64,000 bases of DNA from positions 62,001-126,000 of the forward strand of contig NZ_PGGM01000011.1 in assembly GCF_003010965.1 (NCBI RefSeq), given 5' to 3'. Within the stretch, counting starts at the first letter, position 1. The number at the start of each line of letters is the position of its first letter. This DNA is from Phyllobacterium sophorae. GTDB lineage: Bacteria; Pseudomonadota; Alphaproteobacteria; Rhizobiales; Rhizobiaceae. Positions 1-8,540 of this stretch are shown piece by piece. The translations under genes and the position numbers were made by a program. The notes beneath the pieces are model-generated. The model did not search any database. It was not told the DNA's origin and saw only the letters and a program-made list of their open reading frames with translations.

Positions 1-134
1 AGTTCCATCGGCGCCTGCCGCTCACGCCAGTCCTGCCTTACCCGCTCCAGTTGCCCAACGAGCTCGGTTAGAAATTCCTCGCCGGAATAAACCGGGACGA
101 CGACAGAAATGGAGACGGGAGAATCCAATGCCAT
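1..134 (-). CDS. Family 2 glycosyltransferase, N-terminal fragment
   Basis: This gene starts at 134 and runs off the left edge of the window, so only about 44 residues are visible. The N-terminus reads as a beta strand followed by the motif SVVVPVYSGEEFL, the nucleotide-sugar-binding start of GT-A fold family 2 glycosyltransferases (dolichol-phosphate-mannose synthase and polysaccharide transferase type). An AAGGA ribosome-binding site lies about seven bases upstream. It is on the same strand as, and downstream of, the large membrane protein at 346-2682, which suggests a shared role in making or modifying a surface glycan. Donor and acceptor cannot be told from the fragment. Confidence 0.8.
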   Translation of the reverse strand, partial: MALDSPVSISVVVPVYSGEEFLTELVGQLERVRQDWRERQAPME

Positions 135-345
135 ACAGGTCCTTCCCGCATTCTTCGTGTGTCCTGACGCTCATTGGTCAGGTGCCATCCAGTAGGGGGC
201 GGGCTGTCCACTATCTGCGTCACTCTGGAACCGGCATCGATCAGGATTGAAATATCCTGAAATGAAGGTGCCCCTTGGACTGCTTAACTATAGATAAGTG
301 CATGTGTCAACGTAGAGGAAGTTCGCACGCACAATCGGCAGACCG

Positions 346-2682
346 TCAAACCCAGCTGCCATTCAGTTTAGGAGTGGGGGGGCTTGGATTGGAACGCAGA
401 CGCGGCCACACCAGCACCCCCACAATGGTCAGCATCACTACCACCCACCCGAGTTCGCTAATTCTGACGCGCCATTCATAGGTGTTAGGGCGATAGCGCA
501 GCATCGCACGACCCGAGACATTCGCGGGAACAAAGGCGACTACCTGCTGCTCTCGCAGGTTGTAAAGTGGCAACCTGCGCCCGCCCACCCACAATTGCCA
601 CGACGAATAGGGCGGCATGCTGATAACGAGAATCCGCTCTGGCCCTGGAGGAATTGAAAAGTCGAGGGCGTTAGCTTCCCGGTCAATCCGGGAGGGAGGG
701 ACGGCTAGGTCCGCCGGGCAATCGTCCCGTCCGTCCTGAAAGCCAATGACGGCCTGGACAAGAGCCCCCTCAAGCAGGGGTAGCTGACCCGGCGGGGTCT
801 TGAGGTTACTTGCGTCCGGTGCCTTTAGCTCATCCGGCTTCGGGCAAATGGTCGCCACCAGCGGTCGCTGACGGTTCAGCAGAAAGACCCCGATAGCGCC
901 GGTCCGGAAAACCTCCTTGCCCAATGTGTCGGGCAGAGGAACCATGGACAGAAGATACTTACCGCCGTAAGGGCCGAAATTGCTCTTGCCCACGAGGCCG
1001 ATCTCGTGCCTGAACTTCCAGTATATACGGGGCGATGTGTAGTGGCTGAATGTGGTAAAGCCCATATAGGTGGCGGCGGTGCCCGCCTTTAAATAGTTCA
1101 GGTCGCGGCCTTTTGATTTGACGTCGGTGGGGTCGCCGCTCTCGATCGATGTGTGCATTGCGATCCTGCCTGGATCGGGGTCCGATTTGCGTATGTGGTC
1201 AAGCGCCGCCTCGATGGATCGCCAAAGCTCGGTCCTGACAACGGCCGGCGTGCCGTCAAAGCGTGGCATCGATCCGACAACAAAGGCAAACTGTAATACC
1301 AGAAGGAAGGCGGCGCCCAAGCGGCGCATCATGCCCGATCTAATCCACGTCAAGACGGCGAACAGGATTGCCGATAGGGCAGTAATGACCCCAAGGAACC
1401 AGATCGGATAGACGCTTCTTAGCGTCGCAGTGGACATCACGGCAATAACGCTTGCGACTAAAATTGCCAGGCAGCCAATGCGCAACACCATAGATCGCTG
1501 CTGTTGTTTGGGGATGTCGTACAGCAGACTGGCCAAGCCGTGCGCCGTCAACACCGAGATCCCCACCGCGAGCGGCGTCGCCACCAGGCTGAGATGCCGA
1601 GTGTGGCTCAGACCCGGTATCAACGCCCAAAGCAGCACGACCTTACTCGGCGAGAGAAAGACCAGGACGATAGACAGGATAACAAGGATAGCGAAGACGC
1701 GGACGACAGGCTTTGACCAGCCCCGGACAGCGCCTAGAAATGCGAGAAGAGCGGCCGCGGGACCGAGCAGATAGTAGCCTGCAGCGAAATGCAAGTTGAT
1801 CGGCACGAGAAGTTGTGGCAGGTCGCGCCAGCTTTGTTGCTCTGTCAGGATCTCCGTAATGTTCGTGGTGCCGGCTTGCCCCACCACTGCTCCGCTGCGG
1901 GTCCAGCGTATGATCTCGCTGATATGGCTGAACAGGTTGATCGTCGAGGCGAGACAGAGAATGGCCGTGATGCCCGCTGCCGCGATCAGTGCGGCTGCCA
2001 GCCGGTGACCGATTGCGCCCTCTTTACTTGCTGCAAGCCGCACCAGTGTATCGACTGTCAGCACAAGTCCGATCAGGACGAGTGCCGAGAGCAGGTTCGT
2101 GCCTGGGCCTGCGGTCAGCATGGCGCTCGTTCCCGCTGCTAGCAGCAGGGCGCCGAGTGCAAACTGCCGATGATAGTACAGGCGGACGATACCCTCGGTG
2201 GCCAGGGGAAGCCAAGCCGCAGCCGCGATAAAAGTCGGGAAGTTAGAAATCGTATAGGTATTCGGGAGGGTGGCGGCGATGGCTGCGCCGCCAATTGAGG
2301 CGACAAGGCCTGCTCCGGTCGCTCTAATGAGGCTTGTCATTGTGATCGAGAAGATCGCGACATGAACGATCACGATGATGTCAGTAGCCTGTGCGGCGGC
2401 CGTGGCCGAGCAGAAGTCGAGCCAGCCGAAAAGATAGAACGGATAGTAAGGAGCTACGTGCGGATTGTAGTTAAGTGCTTCGAAGGTCGACCAGTTCATC
2501 AACGGCGACACGCCCGCCATCACACTGCGTGAGATATCGCAGAACAGCGGCCCGGTCAGATAGATCGTGTCACCGAACGGTGAGATGGACCAATGCGCTG
2601 AAAGGTACGGTGCATAGAGCGCGATGGCACCGCCAAGGGCGACGGCAACCAGAAGGATTTGAGTAAGTTCAGGCCGTTTCAT
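346..2682 (-). CDS. Large polytopic membrane protein, YfhO/GT-C-like
   Basis: The product is about 778 residues with many hydrophobic segments over the first 500 residues, a soluble stretch rich in beta-type sequence (about 520-740), and one last membrane helix near the C-terminus. This layout (multi-TM core, extracytoplasmic domain, final TM) resembles YfhO-family and GT-C-fold membrane proteins that use lipid-linked sugars. That assignment rests on layout, not on a signature motif. The start at 2682 (MKRPEL) is preferred over one seven codons upstream, because the residues between are polar and the upstream ATG has no visible ribosome-binding site. A family 2 glycosyltransferase follows on the same strand 211 bp downstream, supporting glycan assembly at the inner membrane. 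Confidence 0.7.
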   Translation of the reverse strand: MKRPELTQILLVAVALGGAIALYAPYLSAHWSISPFGDTIYLTGPLFCDISRSVMAGVSPLMNWSTFEALNYNPHVAPYYPFYLFGWLDFCSATAAAQATDIIVIVHVAIFSITMTSLIRATGAGLVASIGGAAIAATLPNTYTISNFPTFIAAAAWLPLATEGIVRLYYHRQFALGALLLAAGTSAMLTAGPGTNLLSALVLIGLVLTVDTLVRLAASKEGAIGHRLAAALIAAAGITAILCLASTINLFSHISEIIRWTRSGAVVGQAGTTNITEILTEQQSWRDLPQLLVPINLHFAAGYYLLGPAAALLAFLGAVRGWSKPVVRVFAILVILSIVLVFLSPSKVVLLWALIPGLSHTRHLSLVATPLAVGISVLTAHGLASLLYDIPKQQQRSMVLRIGCLAILVASVIAVMSTATLRSVYPIWFLGVITALSAILFAVLTWIRSGMMRRLGAAFLLVLQFAFVVGSMPRFDGTPAVVRTELWRSIEAALDHIRKSDPDPGRIAMHTSIESGDPTDVKSKGRDLNYLKAGTAATYMGFTTFSHYTSPRIYWKFRHEIGLVGKSNFGPYGGKYLLSMVPLPDTLGKEVFRTGAIGVFLLNRQRPLVATICPKPDELKAPDASNLKTPPGQLPLLEGALVQAVIGFQDGRDDCPADLAVPPSRIDREANALDFSIPPGPERILVISMPPYSSWQLWVGGRRLPLYNLREQQVVAFVPANVSGRAMLRYRPNTYEWRVRISELGWVVVMLTIVGVLVWPRLRSNPSPPTPKLNGSWV

Positions 2683-3434
2683 CTTGCACCGGTAAGGTGG
2701 CATGAACGATAGGCGGCGCGCGACGCTTTGCTGAGCCGTGAACGATGAACTCCTACGGGACTATTGGGAATTCCGTGTAAATATGTGCAGTTGAACATGA
2801 AATTCGATGCCCTGGTTGATTGGAAACGGTCCGCGAAGAGAATGTCGAACCGGGATTTTGCCATAGTCCATTTTTGGCAATATCTTCTTTCTTTCTAAGT
2901 TATGAGTTTGCTGCTTGGTTAGTGTTCGCGCAAAATATTTGATTAAGGGTATGTGCCGGATGCGTCGGAGTTACGAATTCGAGACGTTCGCCAGGTGCCG
3001 GACGGTATTTAGAAAGTAACTTCAGCATTATCAAACATCACTTGGCGTCTAATAAGCTGGTTATCACTGGATATCCTGATGATGAAATTATCCAGCGAAA
3101 TCGATAGGTGTTTCCTGAGAAACATTCGAAAACATCGTTGTCGGTTTGTGCAGCTATTTCTCACTTGCCAATAGACGATTGCACGCTTGAGGATCTATTC
3201 CCAATAAACCACCGAAGGCAGCGACAAGCTCCACAAAAAGTCAACGCCGAACTGGTTCTCCCGCAACAGCAAAACGGCAATGGCCAAAAATGGCATGATG
3301 CATTCCGTTAAAGCTAAAACAAGTGCATCGGGCCTGGAAACCGAAGGAACTATATCCGGTGGCTCACCAGCAATTATTACCCTGATCTCGATAAGCAAGC
3401 CGCGAAGGTGATTCCGAACACGCGATTTTGCCCG
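2683..3434. other. AT-rich intergenic region
   Basis: About 750 bp without a convincing gene. The sequence is more AT-rich than its surroundings around 2870-3110. A short minus-strand open frame (3195-3398) encodes one hydrophobic stretch but lacks a ribosome-binding site and a recognisable family. It could be the worn C-terminus of a membrane protein. I see no tRNA, clear terminator or repeat here. Confidence 0.5.
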
Positions 3435-4199
3435 TTAAACGGACGTTTTGATGGCCTTGATCCTCCGCATAAGTGAATTTGTAAACTTCTTGCGTGTATT
3501 TAGCCGCTCCCCAATACCGATATCAGAAAAGTCTACATTATGATAAAACCCTGCCATTTTTTGTATCTGTTCGACGCAATCTGACGGCAGGCTTCTGCCA
3601 CGGCCAGGAGTGACAGCGTTCTTTCTGTCAGACGTGCCAATAACAGAAGATATGACGTTCCGAATGGCTTCATCAGTTACTTCCAGATTTAAATAGCGAC
3701 AGATTCTCAAAAGCTCGATCTCAGGCTGGAAAACCCACTCCTCGTACTTGACGACAAGTTTGTTGGGGACCCCATACCAAGACATGTAAAAATTGAAATA
3801 CCACGGGATGATCATCCTCGTGACGAAGTGTGCGGATTCTTCAAAGGACCATTCCTGGATCCCCTCAGGTGCAAACGCCATCGGGTGGAGCAGGCTCTCC
3901 TTACGATGATGATCAATAAAACTTGGGATGACATCGAAAATGTTTCTCACCAAAATGATTGGTAGGAGTCGATGTTTTTCGATCATCGTCTTGGTGGCGT
4001 TTGAATAGCGTACGTGCAACTGCAATACATAATTGAGATCCTCGATCCTGCTTAAACAGCAGTCATCCAACTCCTGTTCACGACGTCCCCAGTCGGGGAC
4101 GCCGACGCCAGTAGTAAAGGTTGGTAGGGCACCAATAGCGTTGGAGAGAAACGTACTGCCAGATTTCGGCATGCACGCCAGCAAGACATGTTTTTGCAT
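3435..4199 (-). CDS. Sulfotransferase family protein
   Basis: The 254-residue product begins with MQKHVLLACMPKSGSTFL. The PKSGST loop is the 5'-phosphosulfate-binding motif of PAPS-dependent sulfotransferases. A later segment with a conserved arginine followed by DVIPSFIDHH fits the 3'-phosphate-binding and dimer region of the family. Length is normal for small bacterial sulfotransferases. The start at 4199 places the PSB loop within the first 16 residues and has a GGGGG ribosome-binding site; an upstream in-frame ATG would add 27 unlikely residues. It probably sulfates a carbohydrate or small molecule. The nearby glycosyltransferase genes on the same strand make a surface glycan plausible, but the substrate is not shown. 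Confidence 0.88.
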   Translation of the reverse strand: MQKHVLLACMPKSGSTFLSNAIGALPTFTTGVGVPDWGRREQELDDCCLSRIEDLNYVLQLHVRYSNATKTMIEKHRLLPIILVRNIFDVIPSFIDHHRKESLLHPMAFAPEGIQEWSFEESAHFVTRMIIPWYFNFYMSWYGVPNKLVVKYEEWVFQPEIELLRICRYLNLEVTDEAIRNVISSVIGTSDRKNAVTPGRGRSLPSDCVEQIQKMAGFYHNVDFSDIGIGERLNTRKKFTNSLMRRIKAIKTSV

Positions 4200-4758
4200 G
4201 GAATGCCCCCTATGTTGCGTCTGCGACAGCGATACACAACTAACGATTGCTGCACAATTGCTTACAACACACAATGACACATTCGAATCGATCTTTTCGG
4301 TGCAGGCTGCCTATGTTGCGCTTAACGGCTTCGCAATAGTGGCGGTCCTTGACGCAGTTCAAACTGGGGTCGACGTGCTTCCCACGCGTCGATACATTTC
4401 TGAATCGCACGCGAAGGGCAGTTCGCGCCGCCCGAGATCCCCAACTGGTGCCTGCCGATGATGTTCGCTTTATGTAAGCGCCGGGTCAGCGGCGGTGTTC
4501 CTTTGATCCTAAACTACGAACCGTGCGTATGCCGGCATTGCGATCTGCAGGGTCTACCCGGCGGCGCAGGGAAGAACCGCAAAGAGGGTCTTCTTCGAAA
4601 AGCGCATGGATTGGCGCCCTGCCATCGCCAGTTGGCGCTGAAGATTTGAGGGCATTTATCCATAAAGTCACACATTGGACTAAATCGGCGCTGGCTCATT
4701 GCGTCCTTGTAGCAAAGCCCACGCGAAACGTTGCCGCGGGGATGCTGCGGAGTGTGCC
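4200..4758. other. Divergent intergenic region upstream of the siderophore operon
   Basis: About 560 bp between the minus-strand sulfotransferase and the plus-strand acyltransferase. I see no gene supported in it; open frames here are short and compositionally unlike real proteins. The right-hand end carries the candidate iron-starvation promoter at 4681-4704. No TGA-N9-TCA motif was found within 140 bp of the acyltransferase start. Confidence 0.6.
4681..4704 (+). promoter_or_regulatory. Candidate iron-starvation (PvdS-type) promoter, TAAAT-N16-CGT
   Basis: TAAAT at 4681-4685 is followed after exactly 16 bases by CGT at 4702-4704. This is the -35/-10 pattern of promoters read by PvdS-type sigma factors (TAAAT-N16/17-CGT), and the TAAAT is preceded by C and followed by C as in the extended box. 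It lies 55 bp before the acyltransferase start, and a PvdS-like sigma gene lies in the same cluster at 14345-14863. The match is seen directly; use by that sigma factor is inference. Confidence 0.65.
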
Positions 4759-5781
4759 ATGACCCTTATATCCAGGCTTGCGAAGGAAACAGGTGTTGAA
4801 CCGTTTCCGGTCTCATCTCAATTCTTAAAAGCAGGTGCGCTGCCAACCCCGGATATATTGCAGGTTTCAACGGCCAGCGGCGCTTACACCATATCGGTGC
4901 AGCCAAGCCCGGGCGGGATGAACCTGGTTTTGCCGCGTGTAGCAGAGACTGATGCACTCGCCGTTCTGTGTTCCGCCGTCGAATTCATGTCAGCGCAGTC
5001 TCGCGAGCCGGGCGTAATCAAGATCGGCAATCTACCGGCATCCGACTTTCTGCTTGGCACTTTTGAAGGCGATTATCTGACGATCGATCCGCGCGCTTAT
5101 TGGCAATGGCCAAACCCCTGGATTGCGAAGCCGGCCTATCCGCATCCGCAGGTGCACGTTATGAGCAATGGCCAATATCATCCAAAACGGCCGCAAACGC
5201 CGGCCGGTGTCGTCTATGAGCGCTATATTCCCTGGCTCGGCCAGGTGCTGTCATTTCGGGTTGCCGATCCTCGGGCCGATCTTGAGCATTTCCATCGCTG
5301 GATGAATGACGAGCAGGTCAATGTCATCTGGGAAGATGGCGGCGATCGCGACAAGCATCGGTCAATTCTTGAGGAACGCCTGCATGATCCGCACATGCTG
5401 GCGCTGATTGGCAGCTTCAATGGCGTCCCCTTCGGTTATTTCGAGGTCTACTGGGCCAAGGAAAACCGGCTCGGGCCATATTACGATGCACAGGACTATG
5501 ATCGCGGCTGGCATGTCGCCATCGGCGAACCGGCCTATCGCGGCAAAAAGTGGATCACCGCCTGGCTGCCATCGCTGATGCATTTCATCTTTCTTGACGA
5601 TCCGCGGACGCAGCGCATCGTTGGCGAACCGCGCGCCAGTCACGAACAGCAGATCCGCAATCTCGACCGCTCGGGATTTGCCAAGGTCAAGCACTTCGAT
5701 TTTCCGCACAAACGCGCCATGCTGGTGATGCTGACACGCGAGCGGTTCTTCGGTGATCGTCTTTGGGTTCCCGCATCATGA
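4759..5781 (+). CDS. IucB-like siderophore N-acyltransferase
   Basis: A 340-residue protein whose C-terminal half (about 165-335) is a GNAT domain of the siderophore acyltransferase type (IucB/RhbD/VbsA-like). Visible marks are the HFHRWMNDEQV start of the domain, the GYFEVYW strand, and the HVAIGEPAYRGK acetyl-CoA-binding segment. The family acylates N-hydroxylated amino groups during hydroxamate siderophore assembly. FiuC of Pseudomonas aeruginosa, an acetyltransferase, instead modifies imported ferrichrome. The start at 4759 has a GGAG site seven bases upstream. Its stop overlaps the MATE gene start by four bases (ATGA), so the two are translationally coupled. No siderophore synthetase, hydroxylase or NRPS gene is present in this window, so a modifying rather than a biosynthetic role is possible. 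Confidence 0.88.
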   Translation: MTLISRLAKETGVEPFPVSSQFLKAGALPTPDILQVSTASGAYTISVQPSPGGMNLVLPRVAETDALAVLCSAVEFMSAQSREPGVIKIGNLPASDFLLGTFEGDYLTIDPRAYWQWPNPWIAKPAYPHPQVHVMSNGQYHPKRPQTPAGVVYERYIPWLGQVLSFRVADPRADLEHFHRWMNDEQVNVIWEDGGDRDKHRSILEERLHDPHMLALIGSFNGVPFGYFEVYWAKENRLGPYYDAQDYDRGWHVAIGEPAYRGKKWITAWLPSLMHFIFLDDPRTQRIVGEPRASHEQQIRNLDRSGFAKVKHFDFPHKRAMLVMLTRERFFGDRLWVPAS

Positions 5782-7190
5782 GGGGCAAGCCGAAACGCCC
5801 CTTTTTTGCACCTGATGACCTCAACGACCCGGCGCTGACCCGCCTGATCTTCCGCCTTGGCATGCCTGCGGTGGCGGGCCTGTCGATCAATGCCGTGCAC
5901 CATACGATCAACATGGTTTTCGTTGGCATGATAGGCAGTCATGAGATTGCGGCGATTACCGTGGTTCTGCCGATCCTGATGATGATTGGTGCAATCGGCG
6001 AGGGGTTGGGGGTTGGCGTTGCCACGGCCGTCGGCCGCGCGCTTGGAGCCGCTGATCCGCAGCGCGCCAATGTCACCGCCTCGACATTTGTCGTGCTGGC
6101 GATACCGCTCGGGCTTGTGCTCACGGTGGGCATCTTGGCGTTCAAACGTGAACTGCTTTTCCTTTTTGGCGCCAGCGAAGCCATTCTGCCGCTGGCGGAG
6201 CACTATCTTTCGATCGTTGCCTTTTCGGTGACGCTGACCATGCTGCAGATCCTTTCTGATTTCATAGCGATTTCAGAAGGCAATACCCGCTTTAGCATGT
6301 GGACGCTGATGGGCTGTTTTGCCCTCAACATCATCCTCGATCCGATCCTGATTTTCGGGTTTGGTTTCGGGCTCGCCGGTGCGGCAATGGCCACAATCCT
6401 TTCCCAGGTAGCAGCGCTTGGTGCCTATGCGCTCTATTTCCGCAAGCAGGTCGGGACGCTGCATCTTGCCGCGCGCTTTGCCGCGTGGCGCGCCGATGTC
6501 CTCAAACCGGCCCTGTTCATCGGCCTGCCGACGACGCTCACCAGCATGTTGAGCAGCATCAGTTTCGCCGTGCTGTTCTCCTTTGCCGGTTTTTATCGCG
6601 GCGATAGCGGCATTGCCGGGGTTGGCATCGCCATGCGTGTTCTCACGCTCGGTATGCTGCCAATCATCGGCCTTTCGCTTGGCGGTCAGGCAGTCTTAAG
6701 TTTCGCCTGGGGCGCGAGAAATCCAGCGCGATTGCTTGGTGCGTCGAGCACGCTTTTAAAACTCACCTCGGGCTTTGCCGTTCTTTACGGTTCTGCGGCC
6801 GTGCTCTTGCGCTATCCCATTGCCACGATCTTCACCGATGACGCGGAGATTGCCAAGATTGCTGCACTGACCATTATCGTCACGCACATTCCGTTCATTT
6901 TCTTTGGCGCCCGGCAAATCCTCGTTGTTCTCCTGCAGGCACAGGGCAGGGCGCGCCTGGCCGGTGCGATCAGTGTGGCCCAGAACGGGTATTTCCTGCT
7001 GCCGTTGCTGTTCATCCTGCCGCATTGGTTTGGCTTCGACGGCGTTCTTGCCAGCCTGTTTTTGGCACCAGCCCTGACAGCACTCATGTCCTTGGCCATT
7101 CTCGCTTTGACCTTGCGCCAGCTGCGCGGCCATTCGCCATCCATCCCGATTACCAGTTTCAACAAGAACGTGTCTGAGAGGGCATCATGA
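5778..7190 (+). CDS. MATE family efflux transporter
   Basis: A 470-residue inner-membrane protein with about 12 hydrophobic helices in two MatE halves (roughly 20-190 and 240-420). The N-terminal half shows the LGMPAVAGLSINAVHH and GMIGSHEIAA segments usual in MATE helices 1-2. MATE proteins export organic molecules using a sodium or proton gradient. The gene begins inside the stop codon of the acyltransferase (ATGA overlap) and ends inside the start of the PLP enzyme, again ATGA. This coupling suggests it exports the compound made or modified by those enzymes, most simply an acylated siderophore. The start at 5778 is chosen over one 15 bases earlier because of the overlap geometry. Confidence 0.93.
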   Translation: MRGKPKRPFFAPDDLNDPALTRLIFRLGMPAVAGLSINAVHHTINMVFVGMIGSHEIAAITVVLPILMMIGAIGEGLGVGVATAVGRALGAADPQRANVTASTFVVLAIPLGLVLTVGILAFKRELLFLFGASEAILPLAEHYLSIVAFSVTLTMLQILSDFIAISEGNTRFSMWTLMGCFALNIILDPILIFGFGFGLAGAAMATILSQVAALGAYALYFRKQVGTLHLAARFAAWRADVLKPALFIGLPTTLTSMLSSISFAVLFSFAGFYRGDSGIAGVGIAMRVLTLGMLPIIGLSLGGQAVLSFAWGARNPARLLGASSTLLKLTSGFAVLYGSAAVLLRYPIATIFTDDAEIAKIAALTIIVTHIPFIFFGARQILVVLLQAQGRARLAGAISVAQNGYFLLPLLFILPHWFGFDGVLASLFLAPALTALMSLAILALTLRQLRGHSPSIPITSFNKNVSERAS

Positions 7191-8371
7191 ACAAAGCCAT
7201 GCCACCCCAAGAGTTTGATCGCGAAATGCCGGACGATCTGTTTTCTCCGATCGATACGGCAGCCTTCAATGCGGTCTCGCCGCCCATCTTCCAAACGTCG
7301 CTGTTCACCTATGACAGCTATGAGGCGATGGAAGATGTGTTTTCGGGACGCTCGCGCAATTACATCTATTCGCGCGGCGACAATCCGACGGTGCGTGAAT
7401 TCGAACTTTTGACCGCGCGCCTTGAAGGCGCCGAAGATGGCCGCGGCTTTTCCAGTGGCACGGCGGCAATTACCGCAACGATCCTCAGCCTCGTAGAAGC
7501 CGGTGACCGCGTCGTCGCCGTCCAGCATCTCTACAATGATATCTACCGCCTGTTCGTCAAACTGCTTGCCCGCTTCGGCGTCACGGTGGATTTTGTCGAC
7601 CCGTCCAACCATGATGAGGTACGCGCTGCACTGCCGGACGCAAAACTGCTCTATCTTGAAAACCCCACATCAATGGTTTTCGAATTGCAGGACATTGAGG
7701 CCCTGACCACAATGGCCAAGGAATATGGCGTGACCACCGTTATCGACAATTCCTGGGCAACGCCGCTGTTCCAAAAGCCAATCCAGCACGGCGTCGACAT
7801 CGTCATCCATGCGGCTTCAAAATATCTCGGCGGGCACAGCGACACGGTTGCCGGCGTGGTCGTCGGTCCGCGCGACCTGATCGCCAAGATCAACAGCTCG
7901 ACCTACCCCTATATTGGCGCGAAATTGTCGCCCTTTGAAGCCTGGCTGCTTTTGCGCGGCATGCGGACCTTGAAGGTGCGATTGAAGGCGCACATGCATA
8001 ACGGACTCATCCTTGCCAAGCACCTGCAGCAGCATCGCGATATTGCGCTTGTTCGCCATCCCGCATTTTCCGATCACCCGGGCAAGAAGACACTGACGGG
8101 CTTTTCCGGTCTGTTTGCCTTTGATCTGAGCCCGGATCTCGATGTGGCGCGTTTTGTCAATGCGCTGCGTCATATCAGGCTTGGCGTCAGCTGGGGAGGA
8201 CCTGAAACGCTCGTTGTTCCGGCCAAAGCCGCCTTGCAGATCCCTGATCGCATGACGTCGTTTGTCCGCTTCGGTGTGAACCCGCAAACGATCCGCTTTG
8301 CCGTCGGTTTGGAGGAACCGGAAATGATCTGGAACGACATCCAGCAGGCACTGCTGAGCGCCCGCCTGTAG
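7187..8371 (+). CDS. Cys/Met-metabolism PLP-dependent enzyme (cystathionine beta-lyase / gamma-synthase family)
   Basis: A 394-residue fold-type I PLP enzyme of the Cys/Met metabolism family, close to the usual length. The phosphate-binding YSR motif is at residues 61-63, the cofactor-stacking tyrosine is in QHLYNDIY (about 116), and the Schiff-base lysine is Lys212 in AASKYLGGHSD. The C-terminus has the family motif for substrate carboxylate binding (TIRFAVGLEEPE). Members cleave or form C-S or C-gamma bonds of cystathionine, methionine or O-acyl-homoserine, and specificity cannot be assigned by eye. It is the third gene of an operon coupled by ATGA overlaps to a MATE exporter and a siderophore acyltransferase, which is unusual company for this family. 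It may supply a building block or a thiol reductant; both ideas are inference. Confidence 0.9.
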   Translation: MNKAMPPQEFDREMPDDLFSPIDTAAFNAVSPPIFQTSLFTYDSYEAMEDVFSGRSRNYIYSRGDNPTVREFELLTARLEGAEDGRGFSSGTAAITATILSLVEAGDRVVAVQHLYNDIYRLFVKLLARFGVTVDFVDPSNHDEVRAALPDAKLLYLENPTSMVFELQDIEALTTMAKEYGVTTVIDNSWATPLFQKPIQHGVDIVIHAASKYLGGHSDTVAGVVVGPRDLIAKINSSTYPYIGAKLSPFEAWLLLRGMRTLKVRLKAHMHNGLILAKHLQQHRDIALVRHPAFSDHPGKKTLTGFSGLFAFDLSPDLDVARFVNALRHIRLGVSWGGPETLVVPAKAALQIPDRMTSFVRFGVNPQTIRFAVGLEEPEMIWNDIQQALLSARL

Positions 8372-8456
8372 CATTGAGGCCACAGCCGCAGCGTGATTTG
8401 GCAAGGCGCGTGAAAAAAGGCGGCATATAAGCGATCGCGCCTTGACTCTTATAATA

Positions 8457-8471
8457 TGACAAATGTAGTCA
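8457..8471. promoter_or_regulatory. RirA-type iron-responsive operator (TGA-N9-TCA), site 1
   Basis: TGA at 8457-8459 and TCA at 8469-8471 are separated by nine bases. The flanks extend the palindrome to ATGAC-N7-GTCAT. TGA-N9-TCA is the IRO motif bound by the iron-sulfur repressor RirA in Rhizobium and Agrobacterium. The site lies 70 bp upstream of the TonB receptor start and overlaps the -10 position of a possible promoter whose TTGACT -35 box is at 8442-8447. Confidence 0.65.
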
Positions 8472-8481
8472 TCTTTAAACA

Positions 8482-8496
8482 TGAGTACGATGCTCA
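8482..8496. promoter_or_regulatory. RirA-type iron-responsive operator (TGA-N9-TCA), site 2
   Basis: A second TGA-N9-TCA lies 25 bp downstream of the first (centre to centre), within the longer palindrome ATGAG-N7-CTCAT (8481-8497). Two copies within 40 bp of a siderophore-receptor promoter are unlikely by chance. The pair would place repressor over the promoter and initial transcribed region when iron is plentiful. Confidence 0.6.
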
Positions 8497-8540
8497 TATA
8501 AATTCTCAAGCAGAGTCAAAGTTTTACAAGGGGTGTGGTC

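Noticed and set aside
3195-3398. Short hydrophobic frame in the 2.7-3.4 kb gap
   Set aside because: One hydrophobic segment without start signal or family; could be a remnant but support is too weak to list as a gene.
4033-4461. Plus-strand frame antisense to the sulfotransferase 5' end
   Set aside because: Overlaps the PSB-loop coding region of a convincing sulfotransferase on the other strand; composition is not protein-like.
6812-7612. Minus-strand frame spanning the MATE/PLP junction
   Set aside because: Crosses two coupled real genes on the opposite strand; no motifs.
8442-8455. TTGACT and TATAAT near 8442-8455 as one promoter
   Set aside because: The two boxes are only two bases apart. 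TTGACT can pair only with a weaker -10 further downstream, so the promoter is left as a possibility, not a feature.
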